Of a stretch of 64,000 bases of DNA, positions 1 to 7,530 are shown in pieces. The stretch comes from Candidatus Moranbacteria bacterium GW2011_GWC2_40_12. GTDB lineage: Bacteria; Patescibacteria; Paceibacteria; Moranbacterales; UBA11712. The position numbers were made by a program, and so were the translations under genes. The notes under the pieces are model-generated. The model worked only from the letters and a program-made list of their open reading frames with translations. It ran no database searches and had not been told where the DNA came from. The stretch covers positions 1 through 64,000 of the forward strand of contig LBYD01000003.1 of assembly GCA_000995965.1 (NCBI GenBank), in the 5' to 3' direction. The stretch's first letter is position 1; the number at the start of each line of letters is the position of its first letter.

Positions 1-244
1 TAATTTGTTAATTTGACGATTCGTTAGTTTAGAGTTTTTAATCAATCTAGCGGTCATAGAATTAGCATAAATCCCTATGCTGTTCTAGACAAGCTCCAAA
101 TATTATTATACTTGTATCAGTAAACTAGTTTACTGATACAAAAGCATTTAGCGTTTTGTTTATAGGTTTCATTATTACAGTATGTTAGATTGTCGCAATA
201 ACATCAAACTTAACTAAAGCGGCATCGGCGGAATTTTGGAGTGC
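1..244. other. AT-rich intergenic region at left edge
   Basis: No gene is supported here. The stretch lies downstream of the leftward PhzF gene. It contains a perfect 30-bp palindrome centred on CTAG (112-141) and, at 226-241, a copy of an intergenic motif (CGGCGGAATTTTGGAG) that recurs at 2115, 2569 and 3530. Confidence 0.6.
112..141. repeat. CTAG-centred perfect palindrome
   Basis: Each half is TTGTATCAGTAAACT plus its exact reverse complement, giving a 30-bp perfect palindrome. The inner 16 bp (AGTAAACTAGTTTACT) recur with one change at 38622-38637 and at 57500-57515. It may act as a terminator stem or a protein-binding site; no T-run follows on either strand. Confidence 0.7.
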
Positions 245-1120
245 TTATATCTCCAAAACCTTTTCTTCAAACCTTATCGCGAATCCGCCAACCTTAACCG
301 AATCATCAATCGACACAAAAATCTTCCCTCCCTTGTTCATGCAATAACCCTGCTCAATGACGAAATTACTTTTATCCATCAATTTGTGCCTCACAACATA
401 CGCACCAAGTGCCCCGGCAGCGACTCCGGTTATCGGATCTTCGTTGATTCCGGCCAGCGGATTGAATTGTCGGGCATGAAAATCTGATTCTTTTTCCATT
501 GTTTCAAAAGTGAAAGGATAAAACCCTTTTGCTGCATGTTCACGGCAGTATTTTTTTATCCCTTCCAAATCCGGGTTTATCTTGAACAAGGTATTGAGTG
601 AATTCACCGCGATGATCAGTTTTGGCGTGCCCGTGGAAACAATTTTGATTGGGTAATCGAGAATTTCTGTTTCGGAAATATTCAGTAATCGGGCTATTTC
701 TTTTCTATTATGATCAGATCCTCCAAATTGCGGTTCGGCTTGTGTCATCACAATTAATCCATCCTCGCGATATTCAATCGGCAATACGCCCGCCTTTGTT
801 TCAATATTAATCAATTCGCCCGACATTTTCACCTCTTTCCGCAAAGCATGAATCGTGGCAATCGTGGCATGGCCGCACAAATCAACTTCTTGAGTCGCCG
901 TAAAAAATCGCAGCCTAAAATCCGCTTTTTCCGACTTTTGCACGAAAGCCGATTCAGAAAATCCCAGTTCGGCGGAAATTTTTATCATCTGATCGTCCGA
1001 TAAATTATCAGTGTCAAAAACCACCCCCGCCGGATTTCCTTGGGATTTGTCTTTCGTAAATGCTTTTACCAAAATTGCTTTCGCTTTCATAAATTTACCA
1101 TTTTTCAGGATAAAGTTCAT
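245..1120 (-). CDS. PhzF family isomerase/epimerase-like protein
   Basis: The protein (291 aa) matches the PhzF family, two-domain enzymes related to diaminopimelate epimerase. Visible family features are the N-terminal KAFT...GNPAGVV segment, GFSESAFV, the FFTATQEVDLCGHATIATIHAL block and the C-terminal DPITGVAAGALGAY block. The substrate cannot be told from sequence. The start at 1120 overlaps the upstream stop in an ATGA arrangement, suggesting translational coupling; an ATG at 1090 (MKAKAILVKAF) fits the usual family N-terminus better. It is the last gene of a leftward run, probably co-transcribed with the LD-carboxypeptidase gene. Confidence 0.88.
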   Translation of the reverse strand: MNFILKNGKFMKAKAILVKAFTKDKSQGNPAGVVFDTDNLSDDQMIKISAELGFSESAFVQKSEKADFRLRFFTATQEVDLCGHATIATIHALRKEVKMSGELINIETKAGVLPIEYREDGLIVMTQAEPQFGGSDHNRKEIARLLNISETEILDYPIKIVSTGTPKLIIAVNSLNTLFKINPDLEGIKKYCREHAAKGFYPFTFETMEKESDFHARQFNPLAGINEDPITGVAAGALGAYVVRHKLMDKSNFVIEQGYCMNKGGKIFVSIDDSVKVGGFAIRFEEKVLEI

Positions 1121-2091
1121 TTAGCGACTCTTTCTTCAATTTCCAATTCCAATTTGCCTGCATCCATTTTCATTTTTGCGCCAATAGGCAACACAATATT
1201 TTCCACATTATGGCCGAATTCTCCGACATGCATAATTGGAAAATCATACCCCTTTGTCACCTCCAGAACTAAATCTTTGATTTTTCTCTCATTTCCTTCG
1301 ATTTTTGGGTCATCACTAAGATAGCAATATCCCACAAGCAGACCGCTTATCTTTCTGAAGACTCCGTGGATCCTCAATTTCATCAACGCTCTGTGAATTT
1401 GTTTTTTGTTCATCTTATTGCTTTCGAAAACCAGAATGCTGTTTTCCAGCTTAGGCTGATAGGGAGTGTGCAAAAGTTGTATGAAGGATTTATTACTCCC
1501 TCCGATAATTCTTCCCTCAGTCTTGCCTTTTTTTATCGAGAGCCAGCCTGAATACCCGTTTGGCGTGCTTGTCAGATCTTTCCACTCTGAATTTGGCTCC
1601 ATTTTTTCCAATTGCTCGTCAAACCAGGATTTTTTCATGCAAGCGATGGCATAATTTGAATTGTATTTTCCAAACAGACTGAGACTGTTGGATAGAAAAC
1701 CGACCAACCCAGTTTTCGCATAAACTGCGTTCACGATAGTTGTGGCATCCGAAAAACCGTTTATAATTTTGGGATTTTTTCTGATCAGTTCAAAATCCAA
1801 TCCCTCCAAGAGATCAATCGCGGTGCTTCCTCCAATAGAAAAATATACTGCCTTTATTTCCGTATCGGCAATCATCCGGTGAATATCCTCCAGCCTTTCT
1901 TTTGCCGTTCCTGACGAATAATAATGCCTTCCAAAAGCATGCTTGCCCCAAACGATTTCGACGCCCAGCGCCTCTTCAAGTTTTTCTGCAGATTTGAGAA
2001 ACAATTTCTTTCTCGATTGAATGGAGCTAGACGGGGACACTATTCCGATTTTATCGCCTTTTTGAAGTTTTGGAGGAATTATTGTTTTCAT
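1117..2091 (-). CDS. LD-carboxypeptidase / MccF-like peptidase (family S66)
   Basis: This 324-aa protein has the S66 fold pattern: an N-terminal LQKGDKIGIVSPSS segment, a nucleophile-elbow motif NGFSDAT with Ser114, then VFES with Glu223 and FGHNVENIVLPIG with His294, giving the expected Ser-Glu-His triad. Family members trim the terminal D-Ala of tetrapeptide murein stems or cleave microcin C7-type acyl-adenylates. GNVENIVLPIGAK-like endings are usual. No signal peptide is visible, so it probably acts in the cytoplasm on recycled murein peptides or antibiotics. It overlaps the PhzF gene by 4 nt. A repeated intergenic motif lies about 25 nt upstream of the start. Confidence 0.88.
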   Translation of the reverse strand: MKTIIPPKLQKGDKIGIVSPSSSIQSRKKLFLKSAEKLEEALGVEIVWGKHAFGRHYYSSGTAKERLEDIHRMIADTEIKAVYFSIGGSTAIDLLEGLDFELIRKNPKIINGFSDATTIVNAVYAKTGLVGFLSNSLSLFGKYNSNYAIACMKKSWFDEQLEKMEPNSEWKDLTSTPNGYSGWLSIKKGKTEGRIIGGSNKSFIQLLHTPYQPKLENSILVFESNKMNKKQIHRALMKLRIHGVFRKISGLLVGYCYLSDDPKIEGNERKIKDLVLEVTKGYDFPIMHVGEFGHNVENIVLPIGAKMKMDAGKLELEIEERVAK

Positions 2092-2156
2092 ATTTTTTGA
2101 TTAACTATTTTTTTCCGGCGGGGTTTTGGAAGATTTTAATTATTCAAAAATAAATA

Positions 2157-2546
2157 CTATGAATTTTTATCATCGACTAACACTTTATCACCGAGAATGC
2201 CCGGCGCATGAATAGTAATTATTTCTGAATCCTCCAAAAATTCGTGCGATACCACATTCTTTGATTCGACGTATAAAAATTCACCGCTCGAAATTATTAC
2301 CTCTTTGCCATTTACGATATTTTTCATCTTGCCCTTAAACATAATCGTGACCTCCATTTTCTTTTCGTGGTAATGTGCCGGGCGGAAATCGCCTTTTCTG
2401 AATTTCAAATATCCAACTTCCACTTTATCCGTTTTGCAAGGATGCCCATCTTCAAAAAAATCACCAAGAAACCAGTAACGATATTTTTTGAATTGGTCAC
2501 CGTCAAATTTCCCCGCAAAATATTTATTGTTTTGTAATTTTACCAT
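2157..2546 (-). CDS. small cupin-domain protein
   Basis: A 129-aa single-domain protein with a cupin metal-site motif: HYHEKKMEVTIMFKG supplies the His, His and Glu ligands of cupin motif 1, and VVSHEFLEDSEIITIHAP resembles motif 2 with another His. Cupins of this size bind a divalent metal; the substrate is unknown. It is in the same orientation as its neighbours, with about 50-65 nt gaps on each side. A repeated motif (CCCGGCGGGATTTTGGAGG on the plus strand) lies 25-40 nt upstream of the start. Confidence 0.75.
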   Translation of the reverse strand: MVKLQNNKYFAGKFDGDQFKKYRYWFLGDFFEDGHPCKTDKVEVGYLKFRKGDFRPAHYHEKKMEVTIMFKGKMKNIVNGKEVIISSGEFLYVESKNVVSHEFLEDSEIITIHAPGILGDKVLVDDKNS

Positions 2547-2597
2547 GTTATAAATTATTTAATAATTTCCCGGCGGGATTTTGGAGGGTTGAAAATT

Positions 2598-3518
2598 TTA
2601 TCTTACTTCAAATAGGCCTAGTATATGCACCCCTTGCTTTATTCTGCCATTTATCCGGAGTCCGAAATTGTATTCTTTTTCTAATCCGAATCCGGCTTCT
2701 CTGAGGATATTTATCCATTCGTTCCATTTATAATATTGCCCAGTCCAGGGCATATGCGGGTTGTTGACGTTGATCAGCCAGTCATTCGCGACAATGAACT
2801 CCCAGCGCTTTTTTTCGCTCAGGGCATAAAATTTTTCCGTGAGTGATTTGTCCGTCTTGATACCGAGCCTGTTATTTTCCCGTGTCATATCCGCGTCAAA
2901 ATTTTTCATGAAAGATTCTTCCCAAAGAAGCAAAGCTCCGTTCGGTTTTAGTATTTTTCTGCAATCCGCGAGAGTTTTTTTAATCGCGCCAAGATTCAGA
3001 AAATGATGCAGAACAAATTGGAGGTTTATGAAGTCAACTGAATCGTTTTTCACCGGAAAATTATTCGCCTTTGGATCGACTTGAAAATAGGCGCTTTTTT
3101 TGGGATCAGAAAAATCATTTCTCCGGGGAATAGTGTCAACGCCGATAAATTTTTTGATATTTTTGAATTTTTTGGCGAGATAATTGATGGTCGCCAGTTT
3201 ATTCGCCCCAATATCGATAAATGTCCCGGTTCCGCTGAAGTCGAAAAGTTCGAGCGGTTCGATTTCGTCCGGACCATTCTTCGCTTTTTCTTTGGCTTCG
3301 AGCAGTATCCTGTCGCAAGTTTCTCTTGATTTTTCCCGATCCTCCGTTTTTCGTTTCGCAAAGGCGGTAAGAACAAAATCTCGCGCCATTTTTTGTGATA
3401 ATCCAGCTTTTTTGAAATTCGCGCTGAAAAAATCAATGAGTAAATTGGTCACTTCTTCGCTTTTCCAAATATCAAGCGGATGCCGTGTCAGATATTTTTT
3501 TTCTGTGATGTTTTTCAT
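2598..3518 (-). CDS. class I SAM-dependent methyltransferase
   Basis: A 306-aa protein with a Rossmann methyltransferase core in its middle: motif I GTFIDIGANKLATINYL, motif II GVDTIP, a DSVDFINLQFVLHHF segment typical of Methyltransf_11/25, and KILKPNGALLLWEE. An N-terminal region of about 85 residues, rich in Lys and Glu, precedes the core, and a C-terminal part follows that may bind substrate. No family motif names the acceptor, so the function stays open. It lies between the creatininase-like and cupin genes in the same leftward set. Confidence 0.78.
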   Translation of the reverse strand: MKNITEKKYLTRHPLDIWKSEEVTNLLIDFFSANFKKAGLSQKMARDFVLTAFAKRKTEDREKSRETCDRILLEAKEKAKNGPDEIEPLELFDFSGTGTFIDIGANKLATINYLAKKFKNIKKFIGVDTIPRRNDFSDPKKSAYFQVDPKANNFPVKNDSVDFINLQFVLHHFLNLGAIKKTLADCRKILKPNGALLLWEESFMKNFDADMTRENNRLGIKTDKSLTEKFYALSEKKRWEFIVANDWLINVNNPHMPWTGQYYKWNEWINILREAGFGLEKEYNFGLRINGRIKQGVHILGLFEVR

Positions 3519-3572
3519 GAGTCAATTTTCCCAACGGGCTTTTGGAGGTTTTTTCTTCTCTAACAAACAAAA

Positions 3573-4235
3573 TTAGGAAATGACTTTCAAACAATTCTCA
3601 ATCATTTCTTTCAAAATTTTCTTCCCAAGCGCGAGAGAAGCATTTTTTCGCACATCGCGACCGTAAAATCGGAAACAATTGTCCGTTGCCGGAATTTTCA
3701 TTTTGCGGCTTTTCTTTTCTTCTTCGGGAAAGCAGGCCCAAAAGACAGAAGTCTCATATTCTTCTGCATGATGCACTTCAACACTTAAATTTTCCCAAGG
3801 ATTGAGTAAAAGAACACCCTTTTCTTTTTTTTCAACCTTTTCCAACACCTTGAGATGCCCGGAACCAGCATGGCCAGCAATGAGGAATATTTTTTTGAAT
3901 CCCTGATCTTTCAGATTTCGGACGAGAGCGGAAATATTTTTTTCAAGCAGCGACGGATCAATATAATACAAATTGCCGGGCAATCTTTTCCCAAGATGCC
4001 GATCCATCCCAGCCAATTTCCTGCCTTTGACAATTTTATGTTTATCCGTCCCAAGATAAATTGGCGGCAAAACATATCCCGGTCTTTTTTTCGCCAGCTC
4101 TTCGCACAATTTCACCGCGACCAGATAATCCGTTTCGATCGGAAGATGATTTCCGTGCCATTCCAGGGTGCCAAGCGGAACATACGCAATCCCCTTCTTC
4201 GCCATTTTTTCAAAATCTTTGAGATATGTTTTCAT
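3573..4235 (-). CDS. creatininase-family amidohydrolase
   Basis: This 220-aa protein carries the hallmark metal-site motif of the creatininase family (PLGTLEWHGNHLPIETD, residues about 20-36), with Glu, His and Asp metal ligands. GHAGSGH and the later HHAEEYETS (Glu ligand) complete the expected pattern. Members include creatininase, the riboflavin-pathway formamide hydrolase ArfB and the mycofactocin peptidase MftE; none of these pathways is visible nearby, so the substrate is unassigned. It is slightly shorter than typical members (about 240-260 aa). It lies in the leftward 0.2-6.2 kb gene set. Confidence 0.8.
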   Translation of the reverse strand: MKTYLKDFEKMAKKGIAYVPLGTLEWHGNHLPIETDYLVAVKLCEELAKKRPGYVLPPIYLGTDKHKIVKGRKLAGMDRHLGKRLPGNLYYIDPSLLEKNISALVRNLKDQGFKKIFLIAGHAGSGHLKVLEKVEKKEKGVLLLNPWENLSVEVHHAEEYETSVFWACFPEEEKKSRKMKIPATDNCFRFYGRDVRKNASLALGKKILKEMIENCLKVIS

Positions 4236-4268
4236 AATTTTTATTTAATTTTATAGAAAAACTATAAA

Positions 4269-5138
4269 TTATACTATCTCCTTCAGTAATTCAACGATAT
4301 AATCAAACGGCGGGTCGTTGAGAAGAACGACATCATAGAGCTTTGTATAATGCTTGAGATTTTCTTCCGCTTTTTCGTTGAGAAATCCTATTTTCAAAAC
4401 ATTTTCGGCGTCAAAGCCGTCGCTCATGCCCGCGTCGCCCGTTCCGTCTCCGAGAAGTAATACATTTTTCCTTTTTTTTATTTCCTCGTAAACGGGGAAC
4501 TGCTGAATCGCTGTCTCGTCTTTATTGAGAGAGTGGATTATCGGCTCATTAGCTCCCACCATATATCCTTCTGCATCCCACTTGAAAGAATTTGCAACCA
4601 AATGAATATTCTCGAGGGATATGCCTTCCTTTTTGAAAAACATTTCTACCGCCTCACCTCCAAGTCCCGCCGCCGACATAACGACAAAAGGAATGCGAAG
4701 ATCGCGAAGGCGCTTCAAAAATTCTTTCACTCCTTTCCGCAATTGGACGCTTTCTGAAGTAATGGCTTTTTCGATATCCCTTTTGTTAAGGCGCGACTCG
4801 CGGAAAAGTTCGAAATGCTTCGTCCACCATTCGTGCATGGCGACTTTTCGCTCTGCAAGCGGAACCGACAAATCAAACTCCAGGGGACGGTATTTATCCT
4901 TGAGTGCATGGGCTTTGGACGGATAGTCTGGTGTCAGATATTTTTCCCGGCGGAGAATTGCAATGAGCGATGGCTTTCTCTCGCCGTTTATCATGCTGTA
5001 GGTAAGCGTCCGGTCAAAATCAGCCAAAACATGCAATTTTTCCGCCCCGCCGCGGCGAATGGCTTCTTTCTTTCTTTTGAATTCCTCCGGATTCGCAATG
5101 ATGATACTTTCGATTTTTTTTGTATTACTCATAAGCAA
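4269..5138 (-). CDS. UMPH-1-type pyrimidine 5'-nucleotidase (HAD superfamily)
   Basis: A 289-aa HAD phosphatase. HAD motif I is LADFDRTLT with the nucleophile Asp, motif II is FVVMSAAGLG, a Lys-containing segment lies between, and motif IV is LLLGDGTGDAGMSDGF. The cap insertion after motif I and the sequences LKDKYRPLEFD and HEWW match the UMPH-1 family (eukaryotic cytosolic 5'-nucleotidase III), which dephosphorylates UMP and CMP. The ORF opens MLMSNTKK, so an ATG at 5132 is an alternative start. Its presence in a bacterium is notable but not unique in my knowledge; nucleotide salvage is the likely role. Confidence 0.8.
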   Translation of the reverse strand: MLMSNTKKIESIIIANPEEFKRKKEAIRRGGAEKLHVLADFDRTLTYSMINGERKPSLIAILRREKYLTPDYPSKAHALKDKYRPLEFDLSVPLAERKVAMHEWWTKHFELFRESRLNKRDIEKAITSESVQLRKGVKEFLKRLRDLRIPFVVMSAAGLGGEAVEMFFKKEGISLENIHLVANSFKWDAEGYMVGANEPIIHSLNKDETAIQQFPVYEEIKKRKNVLLLGDGTGDAGMSDGFDAENVLKIGFLNEKAEENLKHYTKLYDVVLLNDPPFDYIVELLKEIV

Positions 5139-5169
5139 AACTTATCATTTCCAGACAAAAAAATCAAAA

Positions 5170-6165
5170 TTATCTCTTTCCCGCCAGTTGGCCACAGGCG
5201 GCTTCGATGTCGGTGCCGAAGCGGTATCTTTGGGTGGTGAAAATTCCGGCTTTTTCCAGAATTGCCTTGAATTTTTTGATACGCGCCGGCGGCGAAGCCT
5301 TGAAACGCCCGGTTGGGTTATAAGCGATGAGATTTATCATATATAGAGGCCTCTTTAGAAGCTTCGAAAGTTTTTCGGCCTGTTCATCGGAATCATTCAC
5401 GCCGTCAATCATCACGTATTCAAACATCACTTTTCGGTTGGTTTTTTTGATATATTCATCGACTGAGCGCAAAACTTTTTCGAGCGGATACTTTTTATTG
5501 ACCGGCATCAGTTCCCCTCTTAATTTATCATCTGGGGCATGCTGCGAAATCGCCAGATTGATCTGCGGAAATTCTTGAGCTAATGCTTCGATACCTTCAA
5601 AAATACCGGCCGTAGAAATGGAAATTTTTCTCGCTCCGATTCCGAAGCAATTATCATCGTTTATAATTTTTATTGCCTCCTTCACATTTTCCCAATTGAG
5701 AAACGGCTCCCCCATTCCCATAAAAACGATATTAGTTATTTTTTCATTCTTTTCTTTTAATAATCTGGCAAAATACAAGACTTGTTCCACGATTTCCGAC
5801 GCGGTGAGATTTTTTTTAAACCCCATTTTTCCCGTTTCGCAAAAAAGACATCCCAAAGGACATCCGACTTGGGAAGAAACGCAAATTGTGTTGCGCTTGT
5901 CCGTATGTTTCATCAGAACCGTTTCAACCAATAATCCGTCTTCAAGCCAAATCCCCGCTTTCAATGTTCGACCGTCTTTCGAGGGAAAAATTTGTGCTGA
6001 AATTTCAAGCGGCGCCTCGCGATCCAGTTTTTCCCGAAGGCTTTTCGGAAGCGCCGTCGCTTCGCCCCACTTCGAAGTCAAGTCATGAAAAACCGCTTTT
6101 CTGATTTGGCCGAGGCGGAAAGCCGGCTCGGACTTGGCAATTTCCTGAATTTTTTCAATATTCAT
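5170..6165 (-). CDS. rlmN: 23S rRNA (adenine2503-C2)-methyltransferase
   Basis: RlmN is a radical-SAM enzyme that methylates A2503 of 23S rRNA and A37 of some tRNAs. The 331-aa protein has the N-terminal accessory region (FHDLTSKW...LPKSLREKL), the CxxxCxxC [4Fe-4S] site in CPLGCLFCETG, the GMGEPFLNW motif, SISTAGIFEGI, NLAISQHAP and the C-terminal FGTDIEAACGQL, whose Cys is the methyl-carrying or resolving residue in the family. Length and motifs are normal. It is the first gene of the leftward set and is divergent from the cupin gene at 6318. Confidence 0.95.
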   Translation of the reverse strand: MNIEKIQEIAKSEPAFRLGQIRKAVFHDLTSKWGEATALPKSLREKLDREAPLEISAQIFPSKDGRTLKAGIWLEDGLLVETVLMKHTDKRNTICVSSQVGCPLGCLFCETGKMGFKKNLTASEIVEQVLYFARLLKEKNEKITNIVFMGMGEPFLNWENVKEAIKIINDDNCFGIGARKISISTAGIFEGIEALAQEFPQINLAISQHAPDDKLRGELMPVNKKYPLEKVLRSVDEYIKKTNRKVMFEYVMIDGVNDSDEQAEKLSKLLKRPLYMINLIAYNPTGRFKASPPARIKKFKAILEKAGIFTTQRYRFGTDIEAACGQLAGKR

Positions 6166-6259
6166 CGGCTGATATCCAGATAAAATTCTAATTTAAATAC
6201 GTATATAAATTAGTACTCGTATCCAAAACCTACCATTTCAAGAAGAAAAAAACAAAAAT

Positions 6260-6290
6260 TGAAAGAAAAGCAGTATTTATATGCTATAAT
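6260..6290 (+). promoter_or_regulatory. probable sigma70-type promoter of the 6318 cupin gene
   Basis: A perfect -10 hexamer TATAAT lies at 6285-6290, about 27 nt before the ATG. A TTGAAA at 6260-6265 could be the -35, but its 19-nt spacing is long, so the -35 is uncertain. Confidence 0.5.
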
Positions 6291-6317
6291 AATTACATAA
6301 GCATTAAAACGAAAATT

Positions 6318-6713
6318 ATGAAAGGTTATGTAGGAAACATCGAAGATGCAACCAAAGAGAACGAAAATTTCCGGAAAGTTCTTTACACCGCCAAATTCAG
6401 CCAGTTGGTCGTGATGAGCATCCCGCCCGGAGAAGAAATCGGCGAGGAAGTCCACACTCTTGACCAATTCCTGCGAATCGAAGATGGCAAGGGCAAGGCT
6501 ATTCTTGACGGCATCGAACATGAAATCGAAGACGACTGGGCAATCGTCGTTCCGGCTGGAATGAAGCATAACTTTGTGAATACCGGAAACGTACCGCTCA
6601 AGCTCTATACCATCTATTCCCCTCCCGAACACCGCGACGGAGTCATCCACGAGACAAAAGAGGACGCGATGAACGACAAAACAGACGAATTCGACGGAAA
6701 AACGACGGAATAA
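6318..6713 (+). CDS. cupin-domain protein
   Basis: A 131-aa single-domain cupin. Motif 1 is GEEVHTLDQFLRIEDGKG (here only one clear His, with Gln and Asp following) and motif 2 is VPAGMKHNFVNTG with the conserved His. This resembles widespread cupin_2 proteins of unknown substrate. The C-terminal tail is acidic and hydrophilic (KEDAMNDKTDEFDGKTTE). It stands alone between a TATAAT-type promoter and a strong hairpin terminator, and is divergent from rlmN. Confidence 0.8.
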   Translation: MKGYVGNIEDATKENENFRKVLYTAKFSQLVVMSIPPGEEIGEEVHTLDQFLRIEDGKGKAILDGIEHEIEDDWAIVVPAGMKHNFVNTGNVPLKLYTIYSPPEHRDGVIHETKEDAMNDKTDEFDGKTTE

Positions 6714-6724
6714 ACCCCATTTAT

Positions 6725-6762
6725 AAAACACCCCGATATGTTTCGGGGCGTTTTATTTGTTG
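6725..6762 (+). terminator. intrinsic terminator after cupin gene
   Basis: The stem AAAACACCCCGA / TCGGGGCGTTTT closes a short loop and ends in a T-rich tract. It lies 12 nt after the cupin stop codon. Confidence 0.85.
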
Positions 6763-6811
6763 GCGAAATATAAAAAACATTGACAAAATAAGAAAAATCC
6801 TCTATTATTCT

Positions 6812-6848
6812 TTTGTTTACAGCGGGGTAGAGTCCCGCCACGGCGGGA
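6812..6848 (+). repeat. tRNA-fMet 5' fragment interrupted by a hairpin
   Basis: The first 12 nt of the initiator tRNA at 6901 (AGCGGGGTAGAG) are repeated at 6821-6832, together with the nearly identical preceding 9 nt (TTTGTTTAC versus TTTATTTAC). The copy is then interrupted by the palindrome TCCCGCC-AC-GGCGGGA (6833-6848). Nothing beyond resembles a tRNA, so this is a dead partial copy. Confidence 0.7.
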
Positions 6849-6900
6849 GTAGCCCATAGGTTAAAGCTAACTATAAAAATTCTAAGTCAAATTTATTTAC

Positions 6901-6974
6901 AGCGGGGTAGAGCAGTCTGGTAGCTCGGGTGGCTCATAACCACCAGGTCGTGGGTTCAAATCCCACCCCCGCAA
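6901..6974 (+). tRNA. tRNA-fMet(CAT), probable initiator
   Basis: A full cloverleaf can be folded: acceptor AGCGGGG/CCCCGCA, D-arm GAGCAGTCTGGTAGCTC, anticodon arm GGTGG-CTCATAA-CCACC and T-arm GTGGG-TTCAAAT-CCCAC. The first acceptor pair is A1 opposite A72, an unpaired position 1-72 as in bacterial initiator tRNAs. The D-loop TCTGG also resembles initiators. The anticodon stem ends G-G next to the loop but has T-A in place of the third G-C pair, which is unusual. CCA is not encoded. Confidence 0.88.
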
Positions 6975-7008
6975 CCTAAAGTGTTTTGAGAACGCTTGTT
7001 GCTGGTAA

Positions 7009-7072
7009 GGGTTCATCACGTCATTCGACATGATGCCCCGTCGGATGACGGGGCAAATCCCACCCCCGCAAC
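7009..7072 (+). repeat. tRNA 3' fragment with double-hairpin insert in its T-loop
   Basis: GGGTTCA (7009-7015) and AAATCCCACCCCCGCAAC (7055-7072) together reproduce the 3' end of tRNA-fMet exactly. A 39-nt insert (7016-7054) sits inside the T-loop. It folds into two tandem hairpins: CATCA/TGATG around GTC-attc-GAC, then GCCCCGTC/GACGGGGC around a GGAT loop. Relatives occur at 40886-40924 and 49644-49682, again inside T-arm sequence. Confidence 0.75.
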
Positions 7073-7152
7073 AAACGTCCGCAAAAAATTCCGAAGGCAC
7101 TGCGCCGGTGCTTTTGTTTTGTTTCTATTTTTGATAGACTGATACCACCAAT

Positions 7153-7226
7153 GCCGGGGTAGCTCACCTGGTTAGAGCGCGGGACTCATAAGCCCGAGGT
7201 AGAGAGTTCGAGTCTCTCCCCCGGTA
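7153..7226 (+). tRNA. tRNA with CAT anticodon (elongator Met or Ile2)
   Basis: Acceptor GCCGGGG/CCCCGGT (G1-T72 wobble), D-arm AGCTCACCTGGTTAGAGC, anticodon loop CTCATAA with a 5-bp stem that has one A-G mismatch, and T-arm GAGAG-TTCGAGT-CTCTC. CAT anticodons serve elongator Met or, after lysidine modification by TilS, Ile. The sequence alone does not settle which. Confidence 0.88.
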
Positions 7227-7240
7227 CAAAATTGAATATT

Positions 7241-7299
7241 GGGGGTGTAGCTCCCCGAAGAAATTTCTTCGAAATTTACGGGGCAGGCAGCTGGTTAGA
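7241..7299 (+). repeat. tRNA 5' fragment interrupted by a hairpin
   Basis: GGGGGTGTAGCTC followed later by CAGCTGGTTAGA looks like the acceptor 5' strand and D-arm of a tRNA. The D-arm is split by the palindrome at 7253-7283 (CCCCGaagaaatttc / gaaatttaCGGGG). The intact tRNA-Asp begins two bases after this fragment. Similar CCCCG...CGGGG palindromes lie at 7393-7426 and 49900-49935. Confidence 0.65.
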
Positions 7300-7300
7300 T

Positions 7301-7374
7301 GGAGCTGTAGCTCAGTTGGTTAGAGCGATTGCCTGTCACGCAATAGGTCGCGGGTTCGAGTCCCGTCAGCTCCG
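7301..7374 (+). tRNA. tRNA-Asp(GTC)
   Basis: Complete cloverleaf: acceptor GGAGCTG/CAGCTCC, D-arm AGCTCAGTTGGTTAGAGC, anticodon arm ATTGC-CTGTCAC-GCAAT (anticodon GTC), T-arm GCGGG-TTCGAGT-CCCGT and discriminator G, as expected for Asp. Confidence 0.95.
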
Positions 7375-7392
7375 CAAGAGTCTGCCTGCTTG

Positions 7393-7457
7393 CCCCGTAA
7401 GTTGAGCGAAGCGAAACTGTTCGGGGTCTCGCAGAAGGTCGTCCCGCCAAGGCGGGA
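7393..7457 (+). repeat. two palindromes downstream of tRNA-Asp
   Basis: The first (7393-7426) has CCCCGTAAGTT / AAACTGTTCGGGG arms and belongs to the CCCCG-CGGGG family also seen at 7253 and 49900. The second (7442-7457) is TCCCGCC-AA-GGCGGGA, differing only in its loop from the palindrome at 6833-6848. Confidence 0.6.
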
Positions 7458-7480
7458 TGGTCCCCTCTTTTTTTCAAGAG

Positions 7481-7503
7481 AATCCCATTCGTGGGATTTT
7501 TTT
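7481..7503 (+). terminator. terminator of the tRNA cluster
   Basis: Stem AATCCCA / TGGGATT with a TTCG tetraloop and a run of T on the plus strand. It closes the tRNA region just before the promoter of the 7639 gene. Confidence 0.8.
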
Positions 7504-7530
7504 GACATGATTAGCCCATTTGTATAATAT
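7502..7530 (+). promoter_or_regulatory. probable promoter of the 7639 gene
   Basis: TTGACA at 7502-7507 and TATAAT at 7523-7528 (15-nt spacer) or TAATAT at 7525-7530 (17-nt spacer). The start codon is about 110 nt downstream, so the transcript has a long leader. Confidence 0.6.
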
